The translations under genes and the position numbers were made by a program. The notes beneath the pieces were generated by a model that had not been told where the DNA came from, did not search any database, and worked only from the letters and a program-made list of their open reading frames with translations. Positions 12,101 through 24,035 of a stretch of DNA of 64,000 nt are shown here, in pieces. The first letter of the stretch is position 1. Each line of letters starts with the position of its first letter. Origin of the DNA: Channa striata (taxonomy: Eukaryota; Chordata; Actinopteri; Anabantiformes; Channidae); assembly GCA_033026295.1 (NCBI GenBank), contig CM065180.1:16278023-16342022 (forward strand). The letters run 5' to 3'.

Positions 12101-15100
12101 TGTTTATGTTTCAGAGGTCGTAACAAAATACAGTAACTTTGTGAGCTTCCCCATCTTCCTGAATGGCCGCAGGCTCAACACCCTGCAGGTGAGGTGCTCT
12201 GATTCTGTTGTTATCGTGGTCATAATCCAGCCTCTTATTGAATGAGTGCCAACGTTTTTTTAAATACATTTGACAGTTCTGTTTACTTTCATTGCATTCT
12301 GTAAAATTAGAGAAATGTTACAGTGGTACACCGGCCAAACATACAGAATGATCCAGATTAATGCCTTTTATATAAAATTTGACTCAAGTGCTTTTGAAGC
12401 TCTTTGTGTGTAAATTTGTAAAATGTATTTCTGTAAATGAGTCTATCTAGTTTATTCTAAAGGGTTTTAATTCATAAACATCTTAAATGTAAAAAATCAG
12501 TCTAAAACATTTCCAACATTTAAATTGTATTTTAGCTGTTTCCATTGTCCATATGTGTTTCACTGTTGCTATGGTAATGTTTTATTCATGTAGTTCCAGA
12601 AACATGCATTTATATTTATATTTGAGATTATTTGAAAGAATTGTTGTCTTTCCCCCTGCAGGCCTTGTGGATGATGGACCCTAAGGACATTAGCGACTGG
12701 CAACATGAGGAGTTCTACCGTTATGTCGCCCAGGCCTATGACAAGCCCCGCTACACTCTGCACTATCGAGCTGACGCCCCGCTTAACATCCGCAGCATTT
12801 TCTATGTCCCTGATGCGGTAAGGAGTTTCAGGTTCCAAGTTTTAACTGAGGCTTTTATGCCCAGTGATGCCCTCAAGGTCAAAACCAAGGTGTGGATTTA
12901 AACCATAAATCAGGGATTCCAAAAACCTGGTCCTTGGGGCACCCCTGCTCTGCTTGTTTTCCAACTATTCCTACTCTACCCTTTGTGTATAACCTGGATC
13001 GGGTGTCTTGAGTTAATCAACCAGAAGATACCTATGTCTTAGATGATGGTGGATTGTGCAGAGGCAAAGCAAATCGGTATATTTTGACGTCTGATTCACT
13101 GAACGCACCTGATTCAGGAAATCAGCAGTGAATTTAGCACTATGTGGGCAGGGATGGCTGCAAAACAAGCAAAGCACGATCCCCAATGAATAATATCAAT
13201 TTGTGTTAAAAACATTTGTAATCATGTTAAATATTTCTTTAAACTTCTTCAGCATCAGTCAGGAAAATTAAATTTAATAAGGTTTAATAAAATTGATTGA
13301 TAAAAGAAAATGTGTCAACAGAAGCCGAGCATGTTTGACGTGAGCAGAGAGATGGGCTCCAGTGTGGCTCTGTACAGCAGGAAGGTCCTGATTCAGACCA
13401 AGGCTGCCGACATCCTGCCCAAGTGGCTTCGCTTCCTCCGAGGTCTGGACCTTTCCAACTGCCTCCAGTTGCTCCTTGTGAATGTCTTTGTTTTAACTCT
13501 ACTCTGTTTATATGTTTATGATTTCGTGTTCACACTGTGTGTGTGCAGGTGTGGTGGACAGTGAGGACATCCCATTAAATCTAAGCAGAGAACTGCTGCA
13601 GGAGAGCGCTCTCATCAGGTATAACTTCAGTGTATTCAAAATCTTTTTTCCTAGAGTCTTTTGCATTAACCAAAATATTCAGTTTGTTTAATTTTTTTTT
13701 CTTTTCACTTTGTCTTCCCCACCTCTCTTCTCAGGAAGCTTCGTGACGTCTTGCAGCAGAGGGTAATCCGCTTCCTGCTGGACCAGAGCAAGAAGGAGCC
13801 AGAGAAGTACAACAAGTTCTTTGAGGACTATGGCCTCTTCATGAGGGAGGGCATTGTCACCACCCAGGAACAAGATGTCAAGGTAACAATCTTTTGAAGG
13901 GAAAAAGTTATAAAGATACACAAAACATTTCACCATCTTTCATAATGTAATGCAAGCTTGGTTTACAGAGAGGACCAGCATCTAAGGCAGCAGAAATACG
14001 TTGTCTCTAAGTGTTAACAGCAGCCGTTTTCCTTCTTGCTGTCTCTCAATAGGAGGATATTGCAAAGCTGCTGCGGTTTGAGTCTTCTGCTCTGCCAGCA
14101 GGTCAGCAGACTAATCTGATGGAGTACGCCTCCCGCATGAAGGCTGGCACTCGTAATATCTACTACCTGTGCGCTCCTAACCGCCATCTTGCAGAGCACT
14201 CCCCCTACTACGAGGCCATGAAACAGAAAGACATGGAGGTGAGAATCTGGCATGACTTATATTTGTGATTGAAACCGTTGGACAGGTGAATATACTTGAT
14301 ATGACAGTTCAAAAGTAAAAATAAAGAACATAATGCAGTTTTAAATCTTTATATATCATAGGACATGTTGCAGTAAACATTTTTCAGCATGTATAGCAAA
14401 AAAACATCTTACTTTGTCTGCCCACTAAACGTGAGCGTAACCCAAGCACACATACATCTGTTTATATGGATTCCTGTGCTCTTCATCCTTTTTTAAAATA
14501 AACTGCTCAATACTCATGAAAAGTCCAGTTTAAATGTTCTTTCTTTGCTGTGTGTGTAGGTGCTGTTCTGCTATGAGCAGTTCGACGAGCTCACCCTGCT
14601 CCACCTCAGGGAGTTTGACAAGAAGAAGCTGATCTCAGTGGAGACAGACATTGTGGTGGACCACTACAAGGAGGAGAAGTTTGAGGACAGCAAACCTGGT
14701 CTGCTTTGGTCTCATGTGTCCAGTTAGAAATGTAGCATGGAACCTTCACAGTACTGGATTAAATTCTGGCAGCTTTTTAAAAACAATTGTCTTCCTCTGC
14801 AGCAACTGAGCGTCTGACACAGGAGCAGGCTGACGACCTGATGGCCTGGATGAAGAATGTTCTGGGTCCCAGAGTCACCAACATAAAGGTAAAGTTAAGA
14901 TCTGGATCTGACAGGACGATTTCTGTTGAAACAATGTTCTCGGCTCAAGTGTGTACTTTAAAGTCAAAGCCTCAAATGCTGTCTTCTTGATTTAAAACAA
15001 TATTAGGCTTTTAATTATTCTGCACACTTACTTTTATAAAATGCTCATTTATCTACCGTAAATTCTGGACTATAGAGCGCACCTAAATTTAAGCCGCACC

Positions 15101-17148
15101 CGCTAAAATTTAAAAGAAATATATATTTTGTCACATATAAACCGCATCGGACTATAAGCCGCCAATATCCAGGCTGAGAAATAAGATATTTACATAGAAA
15201 GATTTTGTACCATAAGTGTTTATTCATACACCTGAACCTGAATGGTGCCTGTAACACGGCAGTAAAAGTGCTGATGTTTGCTGTTGTGCGTCTTGGGTTG
15301 CATGCGCTAAGAATAAAAACTGGCGCTTTTTTGTTTGCACTGACTTCCATCTACAGCGCCCATCTGAGGGCTGCAGAAAAATTCATATAAAAGCCGCATC
15401 TCTGTAAAAGCCGCATGGTTCAAAACGTGGGAAAAAAGTAGCGGCTTATAGTCCGGAAAATACGGTAATTGGCTTAAAACATAAATGTAACTTGCAGCAG
15501 ACACTGTGCATAACATAAATTTTCTCCTTTGGCTCCTAGCTGACTCCTCGCCTCGACACCCACCCGGCCATGATCACTGTGCTGGAAATGGGTGCCGCAC
15601 GCCACTTTCTCCGCACCCAGCAGCTGGCCCGTACCGCAGAGGAGAGAGCTCAGATACTGCAGCCCACACTGGAGATCAATGCAGGGTGAGGGAGGGGCAT
15701 ATGTGGTGGAATTAAAGAACAGATTTTTAATAGCCAGCTGTGAATATCCACATCTTACGGTCTTGTACTTTGTTAAACTGGTAGGCATGAACTGATCAAG
15801 AAGTTACACGCGCTGAAGGACACAAACTCGGACCTCGCTGGACTGCTACTGGAGCAGGTAACTGGGTTAGAGCTGGATATGGAAAATATTTTTACATGTT
15901 TTAGTAAAACGCCTCCTTGCTTTGTGATGTGTTGATATTAAGAGAGAAAATGCTGAGAGGGAGGGAGAGAGAGAGACTGCTCCTTCATTCAACCTTTTGT
16001 CCTGAATATGCACAGATAGAAAAAAGTGATTAGAAACCAGGTTATGTTACTACCTGAGAAAGAGCTACATTCTCAGGGACCCCAAGTTTTTAAACTAGCT
16101 TCCGTGAGAAAGGTTACTTGAGTGCACAAAACTACTAACGTGATAAAATTAGTTTCATGGCCATTTTCTGTTGTTAAAACACAAATAGTTTTTATTTACA
16201 AATTTGTAGTTCTGTTTATTCTAGTGAAAATTAACAGTTTGTCCCCAGATTTTGAACAGCTATTTAAGACTAACAATCCTTCAGTTTTATTTCTATCACA
16301 CTATTTTCAGAAGAAACCCTGCAGGAACCCTTTTTTCTCTTTAAAAGAATAAAAAAAATGTATGATTACTAGGAATGTTCCAATCAAGTTTTTTTTTTTT
16401 GATTACCTTTAGTTTTAGGTGTTGGCCAATATTAACGTGATACTTACATCTACCAACAGTGAATTTATCTGACATTTGACTGTATTTTTCATCAGACATC
16501 GATCCAAGTTTTAGAGGTAAAAAAAAGGTTCAAAATGTAAATATATATTATTAATATAAAGTTAATCAGCTTGAAGCATTGCTATGAATAAAAGAATAAC
16601 TGGGAGAACTGTACTCTGTAAGCTGACAGTTTGAGTTCCCATAAACAGCAAAAATAACATTTTCCACAATTTCCCTCCTCTGCCTAAAGTTCCACAAGTC
16701 TCTTGCAAATCAATTGCATCCCCTGGACAATATTGACTCTGCATTGAAAAAGTAGCATTATCATGCTGTGGAAGTGTTCAATTCCGTACTGACCAGTCGT
16801 GAACCCCTCACAGCCTCAATCCACTAAACAGCACACTACAACTAAATGTGGGCCGGAACTGGATCTGCTTTATTTGTGCGAATAACGATCCTTTAAAATA
16901 ACATTAGCTCAGACTCTAATAATTACACCATTAAATGATTGTTTGTTCCAGCTGATGTAAGAATCTCTTGCCTGAATCATTATCTTTTCACCAAATGTTC
17001 TGCATTCTACTAATGCACCTTTACCTTTTTAATTGATATATTTCAGATCTATGACAATGCCATGATTGCAGCAGGCCTGAATGATGATCCTCGACCAATG
17101 ATTTCTCGCCTGAACGATCTGCTGACTAAAGCGCTGGAGAAACACTGA
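9116..17148 (+). CDS. trap1: TRAP1, mitochondrial HSP90 chaperone, complete, 18 exons
   Basis: An ATP-dependent HSP90-family chaperone of the mitochondrial matrix. Exons: 9116-9236, 10353-10523, 10619-10701, 10792-10932, 11280-11351, 11586-11746, 11905-12014, 12115-12188, 12662-12817, 13322-13442, 13549-13618, 13735-13882, 14053-14238, 14560-14698, 14803-14888, 15540-15685, 15785-15857, 17047-17148. All phases join, giving 719 residues. The N-terminus is Arg-rich with no acidic residue ([19 protein letters not shown]), a typical matrix-targeting peptide. The GHKL ATPase has catalytic Glu130 and Mg-ligand Asn134 ([11 protein letters not shown]), DTGVGM at 173 and GQFGVGF at 214. The middle-domain catalytic Arg lies in PLNLSRE. 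The end [11 protein letters not shown]...ALEKH matches the family. The start is the first ATG after the promoter. The gene follows crebbp on the same strand, as in mammals. Confidence 0.97.
12907..13195. repeat. Probable interspersed repeat in trap1 intron 9
   Basis: The intron segment reading GGATTCCAAAAACCTGGTCC, TTGGGGCACCCCTG, then TTTTCCAACTATTCC resembles a short repeat seen many times in fish genomes. It has no coding content and no clear target-site duplication. The family is not assigned and the boundaries are approximate. Confidence 0.35.
15054..15467. mobile_element. MITE with inverted ends, short copy (trap1 intron 15)
   Basis: A 414-base non-coding element. The left end is TACCGTAAATTCTGGACTAT; the complement of the right end is TACCGTATTTTCCGGACTAT. 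The ends therefore form inverted repeats, and both are compatible with a TA target. Inside are several GCCGCA or AAGCCGC motifs in both orientations. A second, longer copy lies at 62547-63347, with near-identical outer parts. Open frames inside (ending in a shared peptide with [11 protein letters not shown]) are repeat shadows, not genes. Confidence 0.8.
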
Positions 17149-18384
17149 GAGCTACATGCAGACATGGACAGTGCAGGCTTGGTTCTGTGGACTAGAGCAT
17201 GTAGAGGTGAAGGGCCTACAAACCAGCAGAGCTACAGTCTCTAAGAGAATCACCGGCCTTAGGTTGTTTAAAGCTACAAAATCATATCTTTGTCCCCTTT
17301 GGTGTACCTCATTCCATTCTCCTTGTGGAGAGCACAAGAAGATCAGCTGGAGAAAGATGAACTGCTAACTGGCTTTTTCATAAACACTTGTCTTATGTTC
17401 AGCACTTTTTCAGCAGAAGCTTGAAATGTCGGTATTATTTGGCACAAAAATCCCAACAGGATGGTCAATACCTGCCACTGCAGTGCAACATTTGCACTCC
17501 ACTCCTGCCTTGACTTTTAAAAATGCAACTTTTCTGACACTGACATATTGTTTTCACAACCAGTTACTACTCAAGCTGTCAGTCACTTCAGAAGACTGTG
17601 TATGCCGACCAGCTACAAACAATGATAAAAAGGAGGAGGGAAAGGGAAGGAAGATAACCCACTTTGAAAAGTTTGTCAGGCCAAATGTGAGCATTTCACC
17701 GCCTGTTTGAAATGTTCAAACACCCACATAAGACAATGCCACAATCACTGCAGATGTGTAATAATGGGTAAAGAGAGTTTCATTGTAAAATCGGCAAAGT
17801 GGCAAGACATTGATCATGTCCTAACTGCTGACTAGAGCCGTTAATGTTCATTTTCCAGTCTTTTTTTGTAAGCCTTCATCTCGTCATATTTATTATTTGA
17901 TATGAAACTGCATACCTGAAATTTGGCAGTGAAGTGGGTCAAATTAAACGGTTAAAAAAGCTGCAGTTGTGATTTGTCAGTGGTCATGCTTTACAGTTAC
18001 TGATTTTATAGTACTAATGAAAATTAAATGCTGTATACACATTAAGTAGTGGACTGTCGTTTACTTTAACATCAAAGTGATTGAACAATACATTAAAAAA
18101 GGCCAAATCAAAGCATCTCGAAAATACAATCTTAATGTATTTCAAAGTAACATTAGACTTATCAGAAGGGCAGCAAGATGAAGAAAAACGTACGTCCTGT
18201 AGTGTTCCATCGAGCAATTAGTGTTAGATGGACTTTTACGTGATTCTCTGGTTTCTATGTCAGTGTCCCAGCACCGTCTGTCCATTTGAACCACACCAGG
18301 GCACTCTGACCCATCACAGCTACTGCTGCCACGTATCGTCCTCTGCTCTCCGACCAATCACGATCCACTACTCCCACAAGATGG
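17149..18384. other. trap1 / mcrip2 convergent 3' region
   Basis: No coding exon lies between the trap1 stop and the mcrip2 stop. ATTAAA-type signals occur on the + strand (for example around 17943 and 18022), and a TTTATT (AATAAA on the - strand) lies near 17888. The two 3' UTRs are therefore likely to come close or overlap. Exact mRNA ends cannot be fixed from sequence alone. Confidence 0.5.
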
Positions 18385-20145
18385 TCAGGACGGCTGATCT
18401 ATGTTGGCCAGGAAGCGCTGGGCCCACCATTCGTCCAGGTCAATGGGGACAAAGTCTGAGGAAGGAAAGGAACTAAGTCATTCAGGCCACACGGCATAAA
18501 AAGAGAGCACAAACACTTTGTAAAACAACAGGAAGTATGACAAAACTTTAGCAAACAGAAAATAAACACATAAATTGAAAATCTGTAAATAAATATTCTT
18601 TCATGAACTAATTGTATGTATTTACCAATTTAAATGTTTTTATTGTAGCTCAAACACTGCAAGAAGAGTAGGGCCTGCTCAACGTTACTACAGGTAACTT
18701 TGTAGTAAATGTAGAAATATAAATCTAAATGTGCCTTGAAACCAGGAGTTTTATTTTGACATTTCCGACCGGAAGTAAACATTAACACGAGGAAATTTAG
18801 TGTAACGCCCACTGCCCTCTAGCGGCCACACAGTGAAACTGCATTTGTGTCCCGTTTAAATCTTGTAGTGACACAAACGCAGGTAATTGTGTTACACAGC
18901 TGTTTTTCTAGTGTGAAAACTATTCAAACTTGCTGGATTCATACCACTGTTACTTTGTGTATGAAGCTAATAGGTATTCGCTAATAAACTAGTAAATAAT
19001 TATCACAGAAATTTATCATACAGCCACACGTTACGCTGTGGCAAGAATAATTAGAAAACATATCAGACATATGTTTTATTTTCAATAAGCTCACTGCCCC
19101 CTAGTGGCCAGAATCTGAAACGGCAACATCTAAATCTGTCAAATTGACGTTAATACGGACTGGGAAACACTTCCGGTGAACACTTTCAAAATCAAACGAA
19201 CGTTCATTGTAATTAAGAAGACACTGACTAAATCCACATCACTGTCATCACTATTAATAAAATAATTAATAGTAAGTATGATCAAGTTTTTATATTAGGA
19301 TAGCAAGTTATTTGAATATCAGTATATTGTCAAATAACTGTCTAAATTTTGCTGACCATTTTACTATTTTGCTTAATATCATATATCACAGCCAAATAAT
19401 CCAAACCTACAATCATGGCCATTTCTTATTGTCCACCATCTACCTGAGCTGATAAATTGCCTCAATCACCTTGGTTGAATTTATATTTTCTTGACCTCAG
19501 TTAAAGACCTTCAGCCAGAAGGATCAGAGGCAGCTCCACAAATCCTCGGTGTGGATCTAGCGATTCACTTTTCATTTTGTTACCTCCTCATGTGCTCATT
19601 GTATATAAAAAGGGCATATTCTACATTAACATCTTGTCCGTTCCAGAAATACAGACCAGTAACCGGAAAACGTGAGCAGTTTGGCGAGGAGTGTGTGGAG
19701 AATCTGTACTCACTGTCCATGTGCGAGCTTGGAATGCTGTCTTTATAGTGGACTGCTCCGTGGTTCACCTCTGACCCCTGGCTTGGGGCCTGCTCCTGCT
19801 GCACCACCTCCTGCCAAGCTGAAAACACAACAACCCTGTCAGTACGGCCGCCATTAACGCCTACACGTTACTGCAAGCCCCCAATTTGTTTTGTTAGTTT
19901 TCTGATCGACTATCAAAGCCTGGACAGGTGCCAGGATTGAACACAGTTATAAAAGTGACTGTGTGGAATGTACCTCAAATATAATAATGACCATCTGAAT
20001 ACAGCAGTGTGCACAATAAGAAACAGCAAATAGGCTTGTCTCACCAATTCATTTTAAAAGTACATCCATAAAGGCAACTGCTTCAAAAGCCTGCAGCTCC
20101 TGGCAAACATCTGTATTTTTATGCAGCTTGTGAATATGAAGAAAG

Positions 20146-20183
<38 letters not shown>

Positions 20184-21123
20184 ACAAACCCAGACCAGCA
20201 ATCTTTTTTAAAAAAGGAGGCTGGGCCTACTTTGTGTCCTTGTCCTCTCACTGACAAGGTCACTTCAGTTGTTTATGAGCTGCTGAGCTTCAAAGCCAAC
20301 AACTCTTAGCACACAGAAAACAGACTCGGGCCAAACGGAGCCTCCTGGAGTCTGAACAAGCCTGTGAATGTTAAAAAGATCCGCACACCTCAAAACTGGG
20401 TCACTGTGTAGAGTTTCACCCAGAACCCCACAGAACCCTTCATCGTGTCAGGAGCTTTTGTTGCCTTTCCTGAAAAGTGGCTGCTGGTGGGTTTAAGTCA
20501 AGTCCAAAAATGCTGTTTTGCTCAGTGTGTGTGCCAGCTCGGGCCACGAGGAGCAGAATCTGTGGGTGTGAGAGAGCAGTTCTCTGCTAGGTGCCTATCA
20601 CGGCTATCGGTGTCAGAGCAGCTGCATGGGTGAGGTCTTGGAGGGGGGAGGAGGCGGCTGGTCAGCAGGTCTTAAAAACTCTGATAGTGAACAAAACCTA
20701 TTCAAAAAGTAGCCGGAGCGACTTTGTGTTTGGATACGGGGGAACGATAAAAATCTCTTGTGACAGTCGTTCACTTTCTCACCCTCATGGACAAACTTGA
20801 CGTTCTCCTCGTGCGCAGGGGTGAAACTCTCCTCCTGCTGGTTATCAACTGGGAGAGCCACAGCGGGCTGATGGTACTTCTTACCATTCAGACGGTTGAA
20901 AACAATCTTGGGTACAGGAAGGCTGGTGGGTACAAGAAGAAAAAAAAGAAAAGAAATGTGTGGGGTTTTTTTGCAAATGCAGCACATGAACTGAAAACTT
21001 TTTGTGACTTTTCAGTATAAAGTGTCATATAAGTGCCAGAAGTTAAGTAAGTTCAGATGAGTGGAAGTCAAGAGATTGCAACAGCTGAATGAAGAACCAT
21101 GTGCTACTTTGCCTTTCACAAGG

Positions 21124-21175
<52 letters not shown>

Positions 21176-21875
21176 AGCAGACAGACTAAACGTTGGGACA
21201 AACCACAAATCATTCAGGACTGTGTTGATAAGAGGAGACTCTTGAGGGACCGCTACGACGTGCAGGGGGGGTTGGTCACATGATCGGACGCACCGTTGGT
21301 GTCCGACCGCAGGTAGATGCAGCTGCTGAACTTACTGAGCTGCAGCAAACCGACGATCGAACGTGTCATAGCAACTTTAAAGGACTTTTCGTCCCGTCAC
21401 GTGATCCAACCCCTGCTGGTCCTCAGAGTTTCCTACGTCTGTCTGTCTCAGCCTGATGACGTCCACGTCTCTCAGGACGGTCATTTATTAACAAACTTAA
21501 TCAACACACTTCAACCAGCAACGATTATCTGAAGCTTGAAGTCTGATGTGTCCAAACATTTGGGACGCACGTCCACACACACACACACACATACACACAC
21601 AATCACAGGGAGGTTTTTCACTCCACGTGTTCCTCAGAGTTTGAGCACTTACTCCGGAATACCCCAGGACGTCTGCTTGTGCTTAAAGTCGTTTATTTGG
21701 TTCTCCAGCAGCTGTGTAGGTCCTGCCAAATAAAAGTAAGAGGACATTAGTTTCCAACAGGACACATTTATAAAAGTGCGTTTGACATATGTGGAAGTTG
21801 GTTATTGATGTCCAGGGTCTCACCTGTGCGTCGCTGCGTGACCAGTTTGCTGGGACCTCTTGTAATTGTGTACAT
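18385..21875 (-). CDS. mcrip2: MCRIP2 (FAM195A), MAPK-regulated corepressor-interacting protein 2, complete
   Basis: A small protein of the MCRIP family, which in mammals binds DDX6 and is linked to stress-granule and corepressor biology. Coding exons, 5' to 3': 21875-21824, 21722-21653, 20922-20783, 19818-19714, 18455-18385. All phases join, giving 145 residues (human about 160). Diagnostic text: start MYTITRGPSKLVTQRRTG; middle PKIVFNRLNGKKYH, then FTPAHEENVKFVHEAWQEV; end NFVPIDLDEWWAQRFLANID. The MYTIT start and the DEWWAQRF end separate it from MCRIP1. It lies tail to tail with trap1 (1.2 kb apart) and is followed upstream by gde1 on the same strand. Its introns hold two CTCF-like sites and GA/CA microsatellites. 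Confidence 0.93.
18810..18828 (-). promoter_or_regulatory. CTCF-like motif (one mismatch)
   Basis: On the - strand this reads TGGCCGCTAGAGGGCAGTG. It differs from the vertebrate CTCF consensus (YGRCCASYAGRKGGCRSYR) at one position. It lies in mcrip2 intron sequence near the trap1/mcrip2 boundary, 282 bases from a second site in the same orientation. Confidence 0.5.
19092..19110 (-). promoter_or_regulatory. CTCF-like motif (full consensus match)
   Basis: On the - strand this reads TGGCCACTAGGGGGCAGTG, which fits the 19-base vertebrate CTCF consensus at every position. It lies in mcrip2 intron sequence. Occupancy is inferred. The motif can also be carried by dispersed repeats. Confidence 0.55.
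20146..20181. repeat. (GA)n microsatellite
   Basis: GA dinucleotide tract with one AAAG interruption, in a mcrip2 intron. Confidence 0.9.
21125..21173. repeat. (CA)n microsatellite
   Basis: Uninterrupted CA dinucleotide tract of about 49 bases in a mcrip2 intron. A shorter CA tract with one T interruption lies at about 21577-21600 in the same intron. Confidence 0.92.
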
Positions 21876-22300
21876 GGTGCAAAGAAAAAGGTCCAAATGA
21901 AGCAGTTTACATGCACATTCCTGCGGGATGAACTCCGCCGACCTGTCCCCTCCTCGGCTGATGAGGTTATAATTCACTCATATGCTCACAGACTGGAGCC
22001 ACAGCAGATCCACGGAGCTGACACGCGTCTGTGGAGGCTGTTTGGCACCGGAACCGCTCTTGGAACCGAATCCTTTGCGCCTCGCTGCTCCGTGCGTAAA
22101 AGCCTCAGAGCGCAACTCAAACGCGGAGCGCGTCGCGTTCACCTGTTTGGTCCTGAAGTGTCCTTTAGCGCCACAGTCCCACACAACTTTAAACAGCGGC
22201 TGTCATTCAGAAGACACGAGACTCACAGCGTCAAGGCGCAGCACCGCTCGCTCCTACACGCCTCCCTGCGCGCTTTAAAGGGACAGAGTCCTGGGACAGA
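21876..22300 (-). promoter_or_regulatory. mcrip2: mcrip2 5' UTR / promoter region
   Basis: A locally GC- and CpG-rich stretch (GGAGCGCGTCGCG, GAACCGCTCTTGG) directly upstream of the mcrip2 ATG. The ATG-containing exon has no obvious acceptor close by, so it may be the first exon, with 5' UTR running up from 21876. A + strand frame of 205 codons overlaps this region and looks like a CpG-rich shadow. Confidence 0.45.
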
Positions 22301-24035
22301 GTCCTGGGACTGGAACACGGTGGGACTCCAGGAGCCACTAACCACACATCCCCATAATGCCAAAGAATTGTGTTATTACACGTTGGTACATCCTCTCCAT
22401 GAATAAAAGTAAAATATTGTGATTTTATTGTGATCTGTTTGACCTTTGGCACGGCCTCCTCCTCCACAATGGAGGAACTGCTGATTGGTGTAACTTGAAG
22501 GAAAACCTCTCAGATCATTTAAATTTGTCCAAGAATTTATTCAGCGGGAGCTTTTCCATTAACCCCTGTTTACCCAACACTCCTGTGTTGACAGTGCACA
22601 CAGGAGGTCAGTTGAACAACACACACTCACACACACACACACACACACACAGACACACACCTCAACTGGCAATGCAACCATGCTTTACTCCATAGTAAAT
22701 AGTGACGTTTGGTTGTCAAAAAGTGAGCAACAGACACTGAGAACCGGGTGTTAACATTATTTCTACAAAGAAAACTCCCATATACATTAATACCTTTACA
22801 AAAATGTATTAACATACATTTGCTGAGCTTGAGGCTGATTCGTAACAATCATCATTTTTAAATGTGACTGTTCAAGGCGAGCTAAACATTTATCTTAAAT
22901 CAAAATGACACTATTCCTCTAAAATACTGTGTAAAATTAGTCAAAGAGCTATTTGGATTATTCTGTGTGATAACACAATTTACATGAAACATACTCATTA
23001 CTGTTTTTATAAGCGTCTGATTGTGCAAGTCACTTAATGACAAAAGGCAAATTTATGAGCAGCCAAACATTCAAGTAACGTCATGTTAAGTTAAGGAATA
23101 TTTACAACAGACCTCCCACAGTCCGTTATTGACTAATACAATATGTCTAATGTTAAAACTACTGTACATACACCATAGTTTCTTTAAAGGTGCGAAATGA
23201 AACGAAGCATCTGAAATATCAAACAGAAGGTGTTAAGAGTTTTTTAAGGTAGCATAAGCCTGATCCACATCATTTGTAGGTATTGCTGCTGGTAGTATTT
23301 TAAGAACAAGGTAGTTGAGCCTTCATGGTTAAATGTGACCTGGAGATTAACAGACCGTTACCTGTAAGCCAGCTACAGATAATGGAATCTTAAATCTATA
23401 GTAATACTTACAGTATATGCATTTCTATGCAGCTTAAACAGTACAGAACTACAGCAGTTAGCACCACATTCCCTGCGTCCTTCTGCCTTAAATATAAGGT
23501 CAAGATAAAATATGTGACATGAGCTAAAAGTAGCATGAAACCCACAATTAACTCACCCGGCTCTGCCTCACCTCTTCACACTCCACCACTCTCTGCACAG
23601 GTCCATCAGGCTGCCATTCATATGAAATTGAATTAAATAAGAACGCTGCAAAATTTACTAATAAGTAAAAGTAAGTAGTAATCATTTAAATTCTCTGAAT
23701 GGTCAGAAGGTTGAAGCAAAGCAAATATTCCTGCACTGCTGCCAATGCTTTACAATGAGTCTGGGTCACAAGAAGCTTCAGCAATACCTCTTCACATTAA
23801 GATTAGGTTTGGAGAAAATTTCCCTTAAAAATCTAAATCAAAATAAAAGTTGCATACTGCAGCTTTAATCTACTGTGCATATTTCATGGTTTTATATCCT
23901 TTATAAAGTCAAGAAACTGTGAGATGTAATAAAACAGGTAAAAGAGACAGAGAAAACTTGTACTTTGTTCACCAGGAAGTTGTGAAAAAAAATGTGTGTG
24001 TGTTTGGGTGTGTGTGTGTGTGTGTGTGTGATCAC
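22301..24035 (-). other. gde1 3' UTR and gde1-mcrip2 intergenic region
   Basis: No coding exon is seen. The AT-rich part next to the gde1 stop (24036) is most likely gde1 3' UTR. A CA tract lies at about 22621-22661 and a GT tract at about 23997-24030, the latter directly after the gde1 stop in transcript direction. The exact polyadenylation site was not identified. Confidence 0.45.

Noticed and set aside
12818..12901. Extended reading of trap1 exon 9 past 12817
   Set aside because: It is open for 27 more codons but departs from TRAP1 sequence. A GTAAGG donor at 12818 and the next exon at 13322 continue the family text in phase.
15307..15516. Apparent small protein shared with 63187-63384
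   Set aside because: Both frames lie in the two copies of the same MITE, so the shared peptide reflects repeat identity, not a gene family.
21125..21173. CRISPR-like direct repeats
   Set aside because: This and the other short-period tracts are dinucleotide microsatellites in vertebrate introns, with no spacers.
21789..22406. 205-codon + strand frame
   Set aside because: It overlaps the first mcrip2 exon and its CpG-rich 5' flank on the opposite strand. Composition explains the lack of stops, and no domain is recognisable.
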